From Chelatococcus reniformis (lineage in GTDB: Bacteria > Pseudomonadota > Alphaproteobacteria > Rhizobiales > Beijerinckiaceae), in assembly GCF_014640075.1 (NCBI RefSeq), contig NZ_BMGG01000003.1, forward strand, positions 67,866 through 131,865: a stretch of DNA of 64,000 nt, given 5' to 3'. A program made the translations under genes and the position numbers. Positions 18,201 to 25,917 of the stretch are shown in pieces. The notes below the pieces were generated by a model that had not been told where the DNA came from, made no database searches, and saw only the letters and a list, made by a program, of their open reading frames with translations. Every line of letters starts with the position of its first letter. Position 1 is the stretch's first letter.

Positions 18201-18449
18201 CTGACTGGACATGTAGAGCATGTCCTCGACGCCGTTGATCTGCTCTTCGATCGGCGTCGCCACCGTCTCGACAATGACCTTCGGATTGGCGCCGGGGTAC
18301 TGCGCGCGCACCACGACCTGGGGCGGCACCACTTCCGGATACTCCGAGATCGGCATCACGCGGAGCGCCAGAAGGCCCCCGAGGAAGATAAGGACCGAAA
18401 GAACGCCGGCGAAAATCGGCCGGTCGATGAAGAATTTCGAGAGGTTCAT
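15240..18449 (-). CDS. RND multidrug efflux permease, HAE1 / MexF-AcrB type
   Basis: A 1069-residue inner-membrane pump of the hydrophobe/amphiphile efflux-1 family. It starts MNLSKFFIDRPIFAGVLSVL, the canonical first helix, and has the proton-relay motif in helix 4 (GIVVDDAIVVVENVER with the Asp-Asp pair), two large periplasmic loops with the porter domains, and the second set of helices with GLSAKNAILIVEFAREL. It works as a trimer with a periplasmic adaptor and an outer-membrane channel to export drugs or solvents. The adaptor gene lies 149 bases upstream on the same strand. No TolC/OprM-type channel gene is in the window, so a shared channel must serve. The operon is probably controlled by the divergent LysR gene, as in mexT-mexEF arrangements. 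Confidence 0.95.
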   Translation of the reverse strand: MNLSKFFIDRPIFAGVLSVLIFLGGLLALRVMPISEYPEVVPPQVVVRAQYPGANPKVIVETVATPIEEQINGVEDMLYMSSQATTDGLMTLTVTFKLGTDPDKAQQLVQNRVSQAEPRLPAVVRQLGITTIKSAPDLTMVVHLLSPNGRYDMTYLRNYAVLNVKDRLARLDGVGQVQLFGSGDYSMRVWLDAQRVAEHGLSAGDIVREIQAQNVEAAAGVVGASPSVPGLDLQLSINAQGRLASEEEFGDIVVKTGAGGEITRLRDVARIELGAAEYALRSLLDNKSAVAIPIFQAPGSNAIQISNEVRRTMAELKKNMPEGVDYSIVYDPTQFVRASIEAVIHTLLEAVALVVLVVILFLQTWRASIIPLLAVPVSIIGTFAVMHVFGFSINALTLFGLVLAIGIVVDDAIVVVENVERNIEAGLAPREATYQAMREVSGPIIAIALVLVAVFVPLAFISGLTGQFYKQFALTIAISTVISAINSLTLSPALAALLLKGHDEPKDGLTRLLDRLLGWFFRRFNRAFARASGVYGKGVRGAISRKTVVMGVYIALVGVTVVLFKQVPGGFVPAQDKQYLVGFAQLPDGATLDRTEEVIRRMSDIALAQPGVENAIAFPGLSINGFTNSSNSGIVFAGLKPFEERKTPELSGPAIAQQLNQKFGAVQEAFIAMFPPPPVQGLGTIGGFKLQIEDRAGLGYEALDQATKAFMAKANQAPELAGLFSSFQVNVPQLTADIDRTKARQLGIPVTDVFDTLQIYLGSYYVNDFNKFGRTYSVRVQGDAKFRARADDIGQLKVRAASGEMVPLSALLKVRSSSGPERAMRYNGFLASDINANAAPGFSSGQAQAAAARIAAETLPKGFDFEWTELTYQEFIAGNSAIWVFPLALLLVFLVLAAQYESLTLPIAIILIVPMGLLAAMTGVWLTRGDNNVFTQIGLIVLVGLSAKNAILIVEFARELEFAGRSPVAAAIEASRLRLRPILMTSLAFVMGVLPLVLSTGAGAEMRQAMGVAVFFGMIGVTAFGLILTPVFYVLLRRLTGNRPLTQHGDASHAPVVAPHAPTRELEHA

Positions 18450-18598
18450 GGCGCGGCCTCGAGCTGCGAAGGTGGCGTAAGCAGAGCTTCCCCGTTCGCA
18501 GCGCTGACCGGCGCTGCGTCGATGGCTGCTTCACGCAGGCAGAATTCGGCGGACGACTTGCCGCTGGGCCCGTCGTCCGCTCGCTTAGTTGTTCGACG

Positions 18599-19834
18599 CT
18601 AGCGCTGGGCGACGGTGGTCGGCTTGGCCGCCGCGGCGAAGCGGGCATCCATCGCCACCATCTGCGGGTTCACCAGCGCGCCGGGGCGCACGCGTTGCAA
18701 GCCGTTGACGACGATGCGCTCGCCCGGCTTGAGTCCGGCGGTGATGGCACGCAGGCCGTCGATGGGGGCGCCGAGGGTCACCTCGCGGTAGACGGCCTTA
18801 TGATCGTCGCCGACGACGAGCACGAAGCGCTTGTTCTGGTCGGTGCCGATGGCGCGCTCGTCGACCAGCAGCATGGGCTCGGTTTTGGGCTGGCCCATAC
18901 GCAGGCGGGCGAACTGGCCGGGGATCAGCTGCCCGTCCGGATTGTCGAAGAGGGCGCGGACACGGATGGTGCCGTTGCGCGCATCGACCTGGTTGTCGAT
19001 GAGCTGCAGCTTGCCGCGATAGGGCGTGCCGTCGGTGGCGGCTGTGCCCATCTCGACCGGAATGCGGGCGACGGCCAGGTGGGGGTCGGCCGGGTGCGCG
19101 CCGGCCTGGCCGACGAGCGTCCGCAGGGCGCGCGCCACCACGTCCTCATCGGCGCTGAAGCTGGCATAGATCGGGTTGATCGAGACCAGACTGGTCAACA
19201 CGGGGGCCCCGGCGCCGGCATCGACGAGATTGCCGACCGTCACCTCGATGCGCCCGACGCGCCCCGAGACGGGCGCCCGCACCTGGGTGTATCCCAGGTT
19301 GAGCCGGGTCGTCTGCAGGGCAGCCTCCGCGCCGCGCACATTGGCGGCCGCCTCACGTGCCGCATTCTCGCGCTGGTCGATTTCGCGCGGCGTGACGATA
19401 CGGGCGCCGAGCAGTTGCTGACCGCGATCGAGGTCGCTCTTCGTCAGCGTCACGCGCGCCTTGGCCGCGACGAGTTGCGCCTCCGCCCTGTCGACCTCGG
19501 CGGCGTAGGGGGCCGGATCGATGGTGAACAAGAGGTCACCCTGCTTGACCAGGGCGCCCTCGCGGAAATGCACCGCCTGCACCGCGCCGGCGACGCGCGG
19601 CCGGACCTCGACCCGGTCTATCGCCTCCAGGCGGCCCGAGAATTCGCTCCAGGTCACGGCGTCACGCCGCTCGACCACGGCGACCGAGACCGGCGTCGCC
19701 GGCTCGGCCTTGGTGGCGGGCTCCTCGGCGGTGGCGACGGCGACGGGCGAGGCGATAAATTGGGCTGCGCCGAAGCTCGCCGCCAGCACGGCCGCGAGTG
19801 CGGCGCTACGTCGGAAACGGGAGTTGGTTGTCAT
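18599..19834 (-). CDS. RND efflux periplasmic adaptor (membrane fusion protein)
   Basis: A 411-residue HlyD/AcrA-type adaptor linking the RND pump to an outer-membrane channel. It has a positively charged N terminus (TTNSRFRRSAAL) and signal helix, a biotinyl-lipoyl-like domain split around an alpha-hairpin (VRPRVAGAVQAVHFREGALV and later VSGRVGRIEVTVGNLVDAG), and the beta-barrel and membrane-proximal domains with GQFARLRMGQP. No lipobox cysteine is evident after the signal helix, so anchoring is by the uncleaved helix or the protein is soluble. The start is ATG 19832-19834; the longer upstream frame overlaps the previous gene region and looks non-coding. It lies between the hydrolase-fold gene, 19 bases upstream, and the permease gene. 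Confidence 0.93.
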   Translation of the reverse strand: MTTNSRFRRSAALAAVLAASFGAAQFIASPVAVATAEEPATKAEPATPVSVAVVERRDAVTWSEFSGRLEAIDRVEVRPRVAGAVQAVHFREGALVKQGDLLFTIDPAPYAAEVDRAEAQLVAAKARVTLTKSDLDRGQQLLGARIVTPREIDQRENAAREAAANVRGAEAALQTTRLNLGYTQVRAPVSGRVGRIEVTVGNLVDAGAGAPVLTSLVSINPIYASFSADEDVVARALRTLVGQAGAHPADPHLAVARIPVEMGTAATDGTPYRGKLQLIDNQVDARNGTIRVRALFDNPDGQLIPGQFARLRMGQPKTEPMLLVDERAIGTDQNKRFVLVVGDDHKAVYREVTLGAPIDGLRAITAGLKPGERIVVNGLQRVRPGALVNPQMVAMDARFAAAAKPTTVAQR

Positions 19835-19853
19835 GGGATCGGGCTCCGTTCGG

Positions 19854-20690
19854 TCAGGCCCCAGCGGCCGCCGCGGAGCGGCGGGGCGTGGGGACAATGC
19901 TCTTGAAGAACTCAACGAAACTTTCGCGCAGCCGATCGGCGAACGGCGCCGCCGTCAGCGACGGCGCGCGCAGCGAGGAGGGCCAGCCGGTAGGGGCGGC
20001 GAACTCCTCCTGCCGGGCCGGGACACCGGCCTGGCGCAAGCGTTCGGCATAGGCCTGGCACTCGTCCCGCATGGGATCGTCGGCCGCGGTGACGAGGAGC
20101 GCCGGCGCCACGCCCCCGAGACGGGAGGCATTGCTGGGAGCGGCATATGGGTGGGCGGCCCGCTCGGGGGCGCCGAGATAGGCGTCCCAGCCGTCGGCCC
20201 AACAGCAGCCCACGGGGCCGGCATCGGCCATGCGCAGGGAGCGCGTGCCCAAGCAGGGGTCGAGCATCGGCCCGACGAGGATCTGGCCGGCAAGCTGGGG
20301 CCCCTGCCGGTCGCGGGTGACGAGGGCGAGGGCTGCGGCAAGATTGCCGCCGGCCTCCTCGCCGGCGACGACGAGGCGCGACGAACGACGGCCGATGCGC
20401 CCGCGCAGGCGATCGAGCATCTTCAACACCATGAAGAGATGCTCCAGGGCCTGGGGAAACGGATGGCGCGGCGCCAGCGGGTAGTCGGCCGACAGGACGT
20501 GGGCGCCCGCCTCGGCGATCAGCCGAGCGATGCCGTCGGCCTCGGCGGCCGAGCCTCCGACGAAGCAGCCGCCGTGCACGTGCAGCACGACCGGAGCGGT
20601 TGATTTGGCGCTGCCGCTGGGCTGATGCAGGCGCGCGCCGACGGGGATGCCGTCGACGATCAGCTCTTCATCGGTGGACGTGATCATCAT
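19854..20690 (-). CDS. Alpha/beta-hydrolase fold protein lacking the catalytic serine
   Basis: A 278-residue protein of the hormone-sensitive-lipase-like alpha/beta-hydrolase group. The oxyanion motif HGG is present (HVHGGCFVGG, residues 38-46). The nucleophile elbow, normally GDSAGG, reads GEEAGG at residues 110-115, so Ser is replaced by Glu112. The acid residue region TAADDPMRDE is intact, but the usual HGF histidine motif appears as TGW (residues 234-236). Two of three catalytic residues are therefore missing, and I expect no ordinary esterase activity. The DNA reads GCCGGCGAGGAGGCCGGC on the coding strand, so this is not a translation slip. It is the first gene of the RND operon, directly downstream of the LysR-controlled divergent promoter, suggesting a non-catalytic ligand-binding or regulatory role. 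It could also be decaying. Confidence 0.85.
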   Translation of the reverse strand: MMITSTDEELIVDGIPVGARLHQPSGSAKSTAPVVLHVHGGCFVGGSAAEADGIARLIAEAGAHVLSADYPLAPRHPFPQALEHLFMVLKMLDRLRGRIGRRSSRLVVAGEEAGGNLAAALALVTRDRQGPQLAGQILVGPMLDPCLGTRSLRMADAGPVGCCWADGWDAYLGAPERAAHPYAAPSNASRLGGVAPALLVTAADDPMRDECQAYAERLRQAGVPARQEEFAAPTGWPSSLRAPSLTAAPFADRLRESFVEFFKSIVPTPRRSAAAAGA

Positions 20691-20750
20691 GGCCCGGCTC
20701 TCGTCCCACCCGCGACCATTGTGCGGTGCGGGATAACGAGGTCGGAGGTA

Positions 20751-20770
20751 ATTCGCGTCTAGATGCGAAT
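20751..20770. promoter_or_regulatory. 20-bp near-perfect palindrome, candidate operator
   Basis: ATTCGCGTCT is followed directly by AGATGCGAAT. The halves are mirror images except for one base pair (G/T) per half. It lies about 60 bases from the hydrolase start and 76 from the LysR start. Tight, spacer-free symmetry is more like a TetR/MarR or phage-type site than a classical LysR T-N11-A box. Confidence 0.5.
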
Positions 20771-20775
20771 AAAGT

Positions 20776-20817
20776 GCTCAATTTTGACCACACTGTTTCC
20801 ATGTGGGAATAATGAGC
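20776..20817. promoter_or_regulatory. Long interrupted dyad, probable LysR binding site
   Basis: The inner arms CCACA and TGTGG (20788-20792 and 20802-20806) surround nine bases; the outer arms GCTCA and TGAGC extend the same symmetry out to 20776 and 20817. Total span is 42 bases, centred about 50 bases before the LysR start. Interrupted dyads of this size are typical LysR recognition boxes. Confidence 0.55.
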
Positions 20818-20845
20818 CATCCATTTGCCTTTGCGGATCAAATCA

Positions 20846-21757
20846 ATGGACCAGATGGCGGCACTCCGCGCCTTCGTGCGCGTCGTCGAAGCGGGCAACT
20901 TCACTCGGGCCGCGGCGTCGCTGGCGATGCCCAAGGCGACCCTGACCAAGCTGGTCCAAGGCCTCGAGGCGCACGTGCGCACGCATCTCCTGGCGCGCAC
21001 CACGCGGCGCGTGACGGTCACGCCCGACGGCGCCGCCTATTACGAGCGGGTGGTGCGGCTGCTGACCGAACTCGACGAGCTCGACAGCACCATGTCATCG
21101 CAGCAAGCAAAGCCGAGCGGGCGTCTGCGGATCGACACCAGCGCGCTGGTGGCCGTCCACATCCTCATCCCGGCGCTGCCGAACTTCCACGCCCGCTACC
21201 CCGACATCCAGGTCGACCTCGGCGTCACCGACCGGGCCGTCGATCTCGTCGGAGAGAATGTCGACTGCGTGCTCAGGGCGGGCGACATCGTCGACCAGTC
21301 GCTGATCGCTCGGCGCATCGGCCAGTTGGCCTTCGTCACCTGTGCCGCCCCGGGCTATCTCACGCGCTACGGCGAACCGCGGCATCCGCGAGAGCTGGAA
21401 GGCGACCACTTCACCGTCAGCTATTTCAGCGCCCGCACCGGACGGAACGTGCCTCTGGAGTTCGTTCGCGACGGCGAGCACATCGAGATCTACGGCCGCC
21501 ATCGCGTCGCCACCAACGACGGCAACGCCTTCGTCGCCGCGGCCGTGCACGGCTATGGCATCGCCCAGGCGCCGGCGTTCATGGCGGAGCGCCTGATCGA
21601 AACCGGCGAGTTGATGCCCGTGCTGTCCGACTGGAGTGCAGACGGCGTACCGATCCATGTGGTCTATCCGCCCAACCGCCACCTCTCCAACAAGCTCAGA
21701 GTCTTCGTCGACTGGGCGGCTGACCTGTTTGCGGTTGATGCGCCTTCGTCGCGCTGA
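20846..21757 (+). CDS. LysR family transcriptional regulator
   Basis: A 303-residue LysR-type regulator. The N-terminal winged helix-turn-helix is MDQMAALRAFVRVVEAGNFT with RAAASLAMPKATLTKLVQGL, followed by the linker helix and an effector-binding domain of periplasmic-binding-protein fold (residues about 90-300). The ATG at 20846 gives the standard N terminus MDQMAAL; a TTG at 20825 would add seven residues. It is divergent from the RND efflux operon and is its likely regulator, acting on the dyads in the 155-base gap. The effector is unknown. Family members usually activate the divergent operon and repress themselves. Confidence 0.92.
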   Translation: MDQMAALRAFVRVVEAGNFTRAAASLAMPKATLTKLVQGLEAHVRTHLLARTTRRVTVTPDGAAYYERVVRLLTELDELDSTMSSQQAKPSGRLRIDTSALVAVHILIPALPNFHARYPDIQVDLGVTDRAVDLVGENVDCVLRAGDIVDQSLIARRIGQLAFVTCAAPGYLTRYGEPRHPRELEGDHFTVSYFSARTGRNVPLEFVRDGEHIEIYGRHRVATNDGNAFVAAAVHGYGIAQAPAFMAERLIETGELMPVLSDWSADGVPIHVVYPPNRHLSNKLRVFVDWAADLFAVDAPSSR

Positions 21758-21899
21758 CATCCGACCGTCCCATCGGTATTCGACAATACGTGGGCTGAAC
21801 TGCCGCCGTTGCCTTTGGCGGGGCCATGGCCGCTCGGCCGTCGATCGAATGGCCGCCGAACAGGCTCCGCCGCAGCCTGGCTTGCCTCCGTGCCTATAG

Positions 21900-22958
21900 C
21901 TATAGCCGCAGGCCGCCGTCGATGAAGCCCAGAGCCCGCTCGAACAGGCCGATGGTGGCATTGTGCAGCCGCAGGCCGACGTCCATGCCGGCCTTGCCGG
22001 CGAAGGCGCGGGCGTGGGTGCCCTCCTGGAGGATGCCGAGCTTGTAGCAGCCGAGCACCGCGTGCCAGGCGACCCCCGACGTGTCGCGGCGGCTCCGCGC
22101 CGCATAGTGGGCGACCAACTCGCGTGCGGTGGGAAAGCCGTCCCACGGCTCCGTTCCCACCGTGCCGGGCGTCGGACCGGACGGCTCGGGCCACGTGGCC
22201 AGCAGCCAGCCCAGGTCCGTCAGCGGATCGCCGATGGTGGCGAGCTCCCAGTCGACGATGGCGGCAAGCTCGGGTCCGTCGGGCCGGAACATCACGTTGG
22301 AGAGGTGATAGTCGCCGTGGATGATACCGGGATCGAACGTCGACGGCCGATGCTCCTCCAACCAGCGGCCGACGTCGTCGACGCCCGGAATATCGCCGTA
22401 GCCCGGCCAGCCCTCATAGCTGCTGTAGCTCTCCAGCTGCCGGCGCCAGCGCCCGACCTGCCGCTCGAGAAAGCCATCGAGCTTGCCGAAATCGCCGAGA
22501 CCCACCGCGAAGAGGTCGACCTCGCCCAGCGTGGCGATGCCGCCGGCGAGCTCCAGGCCCATGCGGTGGCGCATGGCGGCATCGCATGCGTGCGGCTCCG
22601 GCAGCGTGCCGGCGGCGTTGATGCCGTCCACGGGCTCCATGACGTAGAAAGCGCAGCCCAGCACATCGTCGCTGGCGCAGGCGGCGATGAGGCGCGGATG
22701 CGGTACGTCGGTCTCCGCCAGCGCCGCGAGCACGCGCGCCTCGCGGCGCGAGATGTCGTTGCCGTTCATCACCGAATGGCGCGGCGGCCGGCGCAGCACG
22801 TAGGAACGCCCGCCCCGCCTGAAGAACAGCAGGAGGTTCTGCGTGCCACCGGCAATGCGGCGCATTTCGGTGAGTGGGCCCTCGCCAAGGCCCTCGGCAT
22901 CGAGCCAGGCCACCAGCGCCCGCTCGTCGACGAGTGCCGCGATCTCGTTTGCGTCCAC
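21900..22958 (-). CDS. Phosphotransferase family protein, ACAD10/11-like kinase fold
   Basis: A 352-residue aminoglycoside-phosphotransferase-fold kinase (APH family). The nucleotide-binding region includes RIAGGTQNLLLFF and YVLRRPP; the catalytic loop is IIHGDYHLSN (residues 212-221) and the metal-binding DWE follows at 236-238 (VDWELATIGDPLTDLG). Proteins of this subgroup are found with acyl-CoA dehydrogenases; the fused mammalian relatives ACAD10/11 phosphorylate 4-hydroxyacyl-CoAs. A role in hydroxyacyl-CoA catabolism is therefore a reasonable inference; antibiotic resistance is unlikely. The gene follows an SDR gene by 10 bases on the same strand, so the two are co-transcribed. Confidence 0.85.
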   Translation of the reverse strand: MDANEIAALVDERALVAWLDAEGLGEGPLTEMRRIAGGTQNLLLFFRRGGRSYVLRRPPRHSVMNGNDISRREARVLAALAETDVPHPRLIAACASDDVLGCAFYVMEPVDGINAAGTLPEPHACDAAMRHRMGLELAGGIATLGEVDLFAVGLGDFGKLDGFLERQVGRWRRQLESYSSYEGWPGYGDIPGVDDVGRWLEEHRPSTFDPGIIHGDYHLSNVMFRPDGPELAAIVDWELATIGDPLTDLGWLLATWPEPSGPTPGTVGTEPWDGFPTARELVAHYAARSRRDTSGVAWHAVLGCYKLGILQEGTHARAFAGKAGMDVGLRLHNATIGLFERALGFIDGGLRL

Positions 22959-22968
22959 GCGCCGGCTC

Positions 22969-23781
22969 CTACAAGGCGTGAGCCATGGCCGCCTTCAGCC
23001 GATCGAAGCGGCGCTCCAGGAACGTCTCGGTCTCCTTATGGGTGATGATGTAGAGGTCGTTCCGCTTGATGGAGTCCACCACCAGATCGCCCACGCCCGC
23101 GACCGGAAGCGTGCGGCCTTCGAGCGATCCGCTCTCCTTGTCCGGATAGACGATCGGCGTGCTCCCGCCGAGCTCCGCCGGCCGGTTGCGGAAGCTCTCG
23201 TCGATGCGGGTCTCCACGCGCATCGGGCACAGGACCGAGACGCCGATGCCGTGGCGCTTGACGTCCTTGGCCAGACATTCGGCCATGGCCACCACAGCGG
23301 CTTTCGATACCGAATAGGGCCCGAGGTCGCGGTTGCTGATGAGGCCGGCGAAGGAGGCGGTGAACAGCACGTGGCCGCCCTGCCCCTGCGCGATCAGGCG
23401 CGGCACGAACACCTCGACGCCGTGAATCGGCCCCCAGACGTTGACGCGCATGGTCCAATCCCAGTCCGCATGGGTCATGTCCTGCATGGGACCGAAGACG
23501 GCGACGCCGGCATTGTTGAAGACGATGTGCACGGCGCCGAAGTGGTTCCAGGCGGCATCAGCCAGCGCGGCGACGGAGTCGCGATTGCTGACGTCGGCGC
23601 GGACGCCGATCACCTCGGCACCGGCCGCCTTGAGCTCGGTCACGGCCTTGTCGAGCGCGGGCGCTTCGATGTCGGCCAGCACCAGCTTGGCGCCCTGACG
23701 CGCCAGCGACCGCGCGGTCGCCAGGCCGATGCCGCTGGCACCCCCGGTGATGACCGCAACCTTGCCCTCGATGATGTCCAT
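22969..23781 (-). CDS. Short-chain dehydrogenase/reductase (SDR)
   Basis: A 270-residue classical SDR. The NAD(P) motif is TGGASGIG near the N terminus, NNAGVAVFG marks the central strand, and the active site has Ser in TASFAG and the YSVSK tetrad (Tyr-x-x-x-Lys). An acidic residue after the second strand (LADIEAP) favours NAD over NADP. It is the first gene of a two-gene operon with the phosphotransferase gene. Upstream, a TTCTAGAA palindrome at 23827-23834 lies about 50 bases before the start and may be part of a regulator site. Substrate unknown; the partner gene suggests a hydroxyacyl or alcohol intermediate. Confidence 0.9.
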   Translation of the reverse strand: MDIIEGKVAVITGGASGIGLATARSLARQGAKLVLADIEAPALDKAVTELKAAGAEVIGVRADVSNRDSVAALADAAWNHFGAVHIVFNNAGVAVFGPMQDMTHADWDWTMRVNVWGPIHGVEVFVPRLIAQGQGGHVLFTASFAGLISNRDLGPYSVSKAAVVAMAECLAKDVKRHGIGVSVLCPMRVETRIDESFRNRPAELGGSTPIVYPDKESGSLEGRTLPVAGVGDLVVDSIKRNDLYIITHKETETFLERRFDRLKAAMAHAL

Positions 23782-23876
23782 GGATCCTCCGCCTGCCGTC
23801 TCTTCCGCGCGGCTCGCCGGGTTCGTTTCTAGAACACGTTATGCCGCGGTGGAAAGCGGCGGGCGCGGGAACCGCC

Positions 23877-24929
23877 TCACCGGCGGAGGTCGAAGATCAG
23901 CGGGCCGCCGTCGCAAAGGCCGTCCGACAAGACGGCCACGCGGTAGCGGTCGGGCGTCTCGGCGAGCACTGCCATGGCCTCGGGCTTCGGCCGCTTGTCG
24001 CATTTGCGGCGCTCGATATCGCCGAGATCAAGAGCGGCGAGCAACTTCGGCACCGCCGGCCCGCCGGCCGGGGCCGAGCCCTCCCAGAGCGACACGGTCC
24101 AGGCGATGCGCGCATTCTTCTCGTCATCGGGTCCCGCCAGGATCAGGATGCCGTCCTTCACGGCGACGAGGTCGCGGATCCCGCGACCCCGGCCGACCCG
24201 GACGGACGCCAGGAGGGGGTTCACGTCGCCCCCCTCGAAGAGCCGCGTCGCGTCGACCGACAAGACGTAGGCGGCCTCGCCCACTGTTGGCTCGCGAAAG
24301 CCAAAGAACAGTCGCCCATCCCTGGCAGCCATGCCTTCGATGTCGACACCGCCCTCGCCCGGGCAGCGGCCGACGTGCGGCGCCAGCGCCGGCAGCGCGG
24401 CCATGATCTCGCCGAGCCGGCGTGTCGGCGTCTCCTCCGCCGGGCTGCGCAGCGGCAGAAAGGTCACGGGGTCGACGCGGAACCGCAGCACCTGGCCACT
24501 GTCCGGGTTGACCTCGCAGCCCCCGCGCTTTCGCGCGTGCGAGCCGGTGACGTAGACGTAGTGGCCATCGCTCGCCGCCGCCTCGGCGTCGAGTTCCTCG
24601 CCGCCCGACAGCAGGACGATGGGGGTGAGCTCGGCCGTGTAGCTGCGCTCTCCCAGCGTGACGGCGCGCGCCTCGATGCCTTCGTCGAAAACAACGATGC
24701 AGCCCAGTGGACCGGGTCGCGCGCTCGGGCAGGCGATGCCGCTCAGCGCCCGCCGCGACTCGCGCACGTCCTTCCGCGATCCCTCGAACGCGAAGCTGCC
24801 CTCGGCATCGAGAGGCCCGGCAATCGGCCTCAGCCCGTCGGCACCGGCAGCCACGCCGCACCAGGCCAGCAGCGGCATGGCCAGAGCGATCGCTGCGATG
24901 CCAACCCTCCGGATCCACCTTGCATGCAT
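23877..24929 (-). CDS. DUF3616 family exported protein
   Basis: A 350-residue protein with an N-terminal signal peptide (RWIRRVGIAAIALAMPLLAW, cleavage near GVAAGA-DG). The mature part contains LDAEAAASDGHYVYVTGSH, VDIEGMAARDGRLFFGFREP and GIRDLVAVKDGILILAGP, which are the repeated strands of the DUF3616 family, probably a beta-propeller. Function is unknown. I chose the ATG at 24927-24929 because it directly precedes the signal peptide and has GGGAGA upstream; a frame that extends 32 residues further lacks similarity. It diverges from the small DUF1330 gene with 137 bases between. Confidence 0.8.
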   Translation of the reverse strand: MHARWIRRVGIAAIALAMPLLAWCGVAAGADGLRPIAGPLDAEGSFAFEGSRKDVRESRRALSGIACPSARPGPLGCIVVFDEGIEARAVTLGERSYTAELTPIVLLSGGEELDAEAAASDGHYVYVTGSHARKRGGCEVNPDSGQVLRFRVDPVTFLPLRSPAEETPTRRLGEIMAALPALAPHVGRCPGEGGVDIEGMAARDGRLFFGFREPTVGEAAYVLSVDATRLFEGGDVNPLLASVRVGRGRGIRDLVAVKDGILILAGPDDEKNARIAWTVSLWEGSAPAGGPAVPKLLAALDLGDIERRKCDKRPKPEAMAVLAETPDRYRVAVLSDGLCDGGPLIFDLRR

Positions 24930-25066
24930 GTCCGCGTCTCCCGTCCACAACGCCGAGTCATGGGTCCTCGGACGCGCCTGCGCTGGATTTGAAGTTCCCG
25001 AGCGTGAATGCGATGAAAGAGGCAATCAACGTCGAGGGTCGCCTCGCCTGAGGGAGGAAGCAAGCC

Positions 25067-25369
25067 ATGTCCGCCTATGCCATCTTCATCCGCGACCGCA
25101 TGATCGACCCGGATGAGATGACCACCTACTCCGAGCTCGCCCGCAAGGCGCGCGGCGACAATCCGCCCAAGCTGCTCGCCCTCTATGGCGCCCACGAGAC
25201 GCTCGAGGGCCTCGCGGCGGACGGGGTCGTGCTCCTCGAATTCCCCGACATGGCGGCTGCCAAGGCCTGGTACAACTCGCCCGCCTACCAGGAGGCGCTG
25301 AAGCACCGCAAGCGGGGCGCCGACTACCGCGTCGTCCTGGTCGAGGGCTTCACGCCGCCGCCCGCATAA
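25067..25369 (+). CDS. DUF1330 family protein
   Basis: A 100-residue protein of the DUF1330 family, a ferredoxin-like alpha/beta fold related to dimeric alpha-beta barrel proteins. Conserved parts are YAIFIRDRMIDPDEMTTY, the LEGLAADGVVLLEFPD strand and AKAWYNSPAYQEALKHRKRG. Function is unknown. The start has a strong GAGGGAGGAAG ribosome-binding site. It converges with the DUF1697 gene; the stop codons are 9 bases apart and the bases between form a GGCAGCTGCC palindrome at 25370-25379, too short to be a convincing terminator. Confidence 0.88.
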   Translation: MSAYAIFIRDRMIDPDEMTTYSELARKARGDNPPKLLALYGAHETLEGLAADGVVLLEFPDMAAAKAWYNSPAYQEALKHRKRGADYRVVLVEGFTPPPA

Positions 25370-25378
25370 GGCAGCTGC

Positions 25379-25894
25379 CTACGCCGCCGCCATGGCTGCA
25401 AGCTTGGCCACAGTGTTCATGTTGCGGGCGGTGCCAGCCTTGGCGGCCGGGATCTTCAGCTTGGAGCGGCCCATGCCGGCCGCGCCGTAGCGCACGTAGA
25501 TCTCGCGGCGGCCGAGCGACAGCTCTTCGTCGGCCGCGCGGCCGCTGACGCCGTCCAGCATCGCCGGGGTCGACGCCTCGTCGAGGAAGATGACGGCGAC
25601 GCGGTTGCCCGGCGCATCGGGGAACGGGTTGTCGGCGACGATTGCCGCCATCTCGGCCGAGCTGCGCACGGCGACGCCGATCGCGCGCCCGGCGTGCGCC
25701 TTCAGGCCCGCCTCGAGGGCCGCCCTCACCTGTCGCTCCGGGCCTCTACTGACGAACACCACGTTGCCGCTGGCGATATAGGTGCGCACGTGCGCAAGAC
25801 CGGCCGACTCGCAGATCGCCTTCAGGTCGGCCATGGCAAGGGTCGTGCTGCCGCCGAGATTGACGGCGCGCAGGAGCGCCACGAACGCACCCAT
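25379..25894 (-). CDS. DUF1697 family protein
   Basis: A 171-residue DUF1697 protein: it begins MGAFVALLRAVNLGGSTTLA, the family signature, followed by DLKAICESAGLAHVRTYIAS and GNVVF. C-terminal GRSKLKIPAAKAGTARNMNT is also conserved. The function is not known; it is soluble and has no signal. The start at 25894 gives the normal family N terminus. It sits 23 bases downstream of the restriction endonuclease gene on the same strand and may be carried in the same transcript, but a functional link to restriction is not supported. Confidence 0.88.
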   Translation of the reverse strand: MGAFVALLRAVNLGGSTTLAMADLKAICESAGLAHVRTYIASGNVVFVSRGPERQVRAALEAGLKAHAGRAIGVAVRSSAEMAAIVADNPFPDAPGNRVAVIFLDEASTPAMLDGVSGRAADEELSLGRREIYVRYGAAGMGRSKLKIPAAKAGTARNMNTVAKLAAMAAA

Positions 25895-25917
25895 CTCTGC
25901 CCTCCCCCCGCGCTGCC

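Larger units (their letters stand above)
20691..20845. promoter_or_regulatory. Divergent promoter region, RND operon / LysR gene
   Basis: A 155-base divergent intergenic region, more AT-rich than its flanks, with two strong dyads. One is a 20-bp near-perfect palindrome at 20751-20770; the other is a longer dyad at 20776-20817. This is the layout of a LysR regulator controlling an oppositely oriented efflux operon. Confidence 0.7.

Noticed and set aside
13015-19834. RTX gene next to RND pump and adaptor read as a type I secretion system
   Set aside because: The permease is an RND protein, not a HlyB-type ABC exporter, and the operon faces the other way with its own LysR control.
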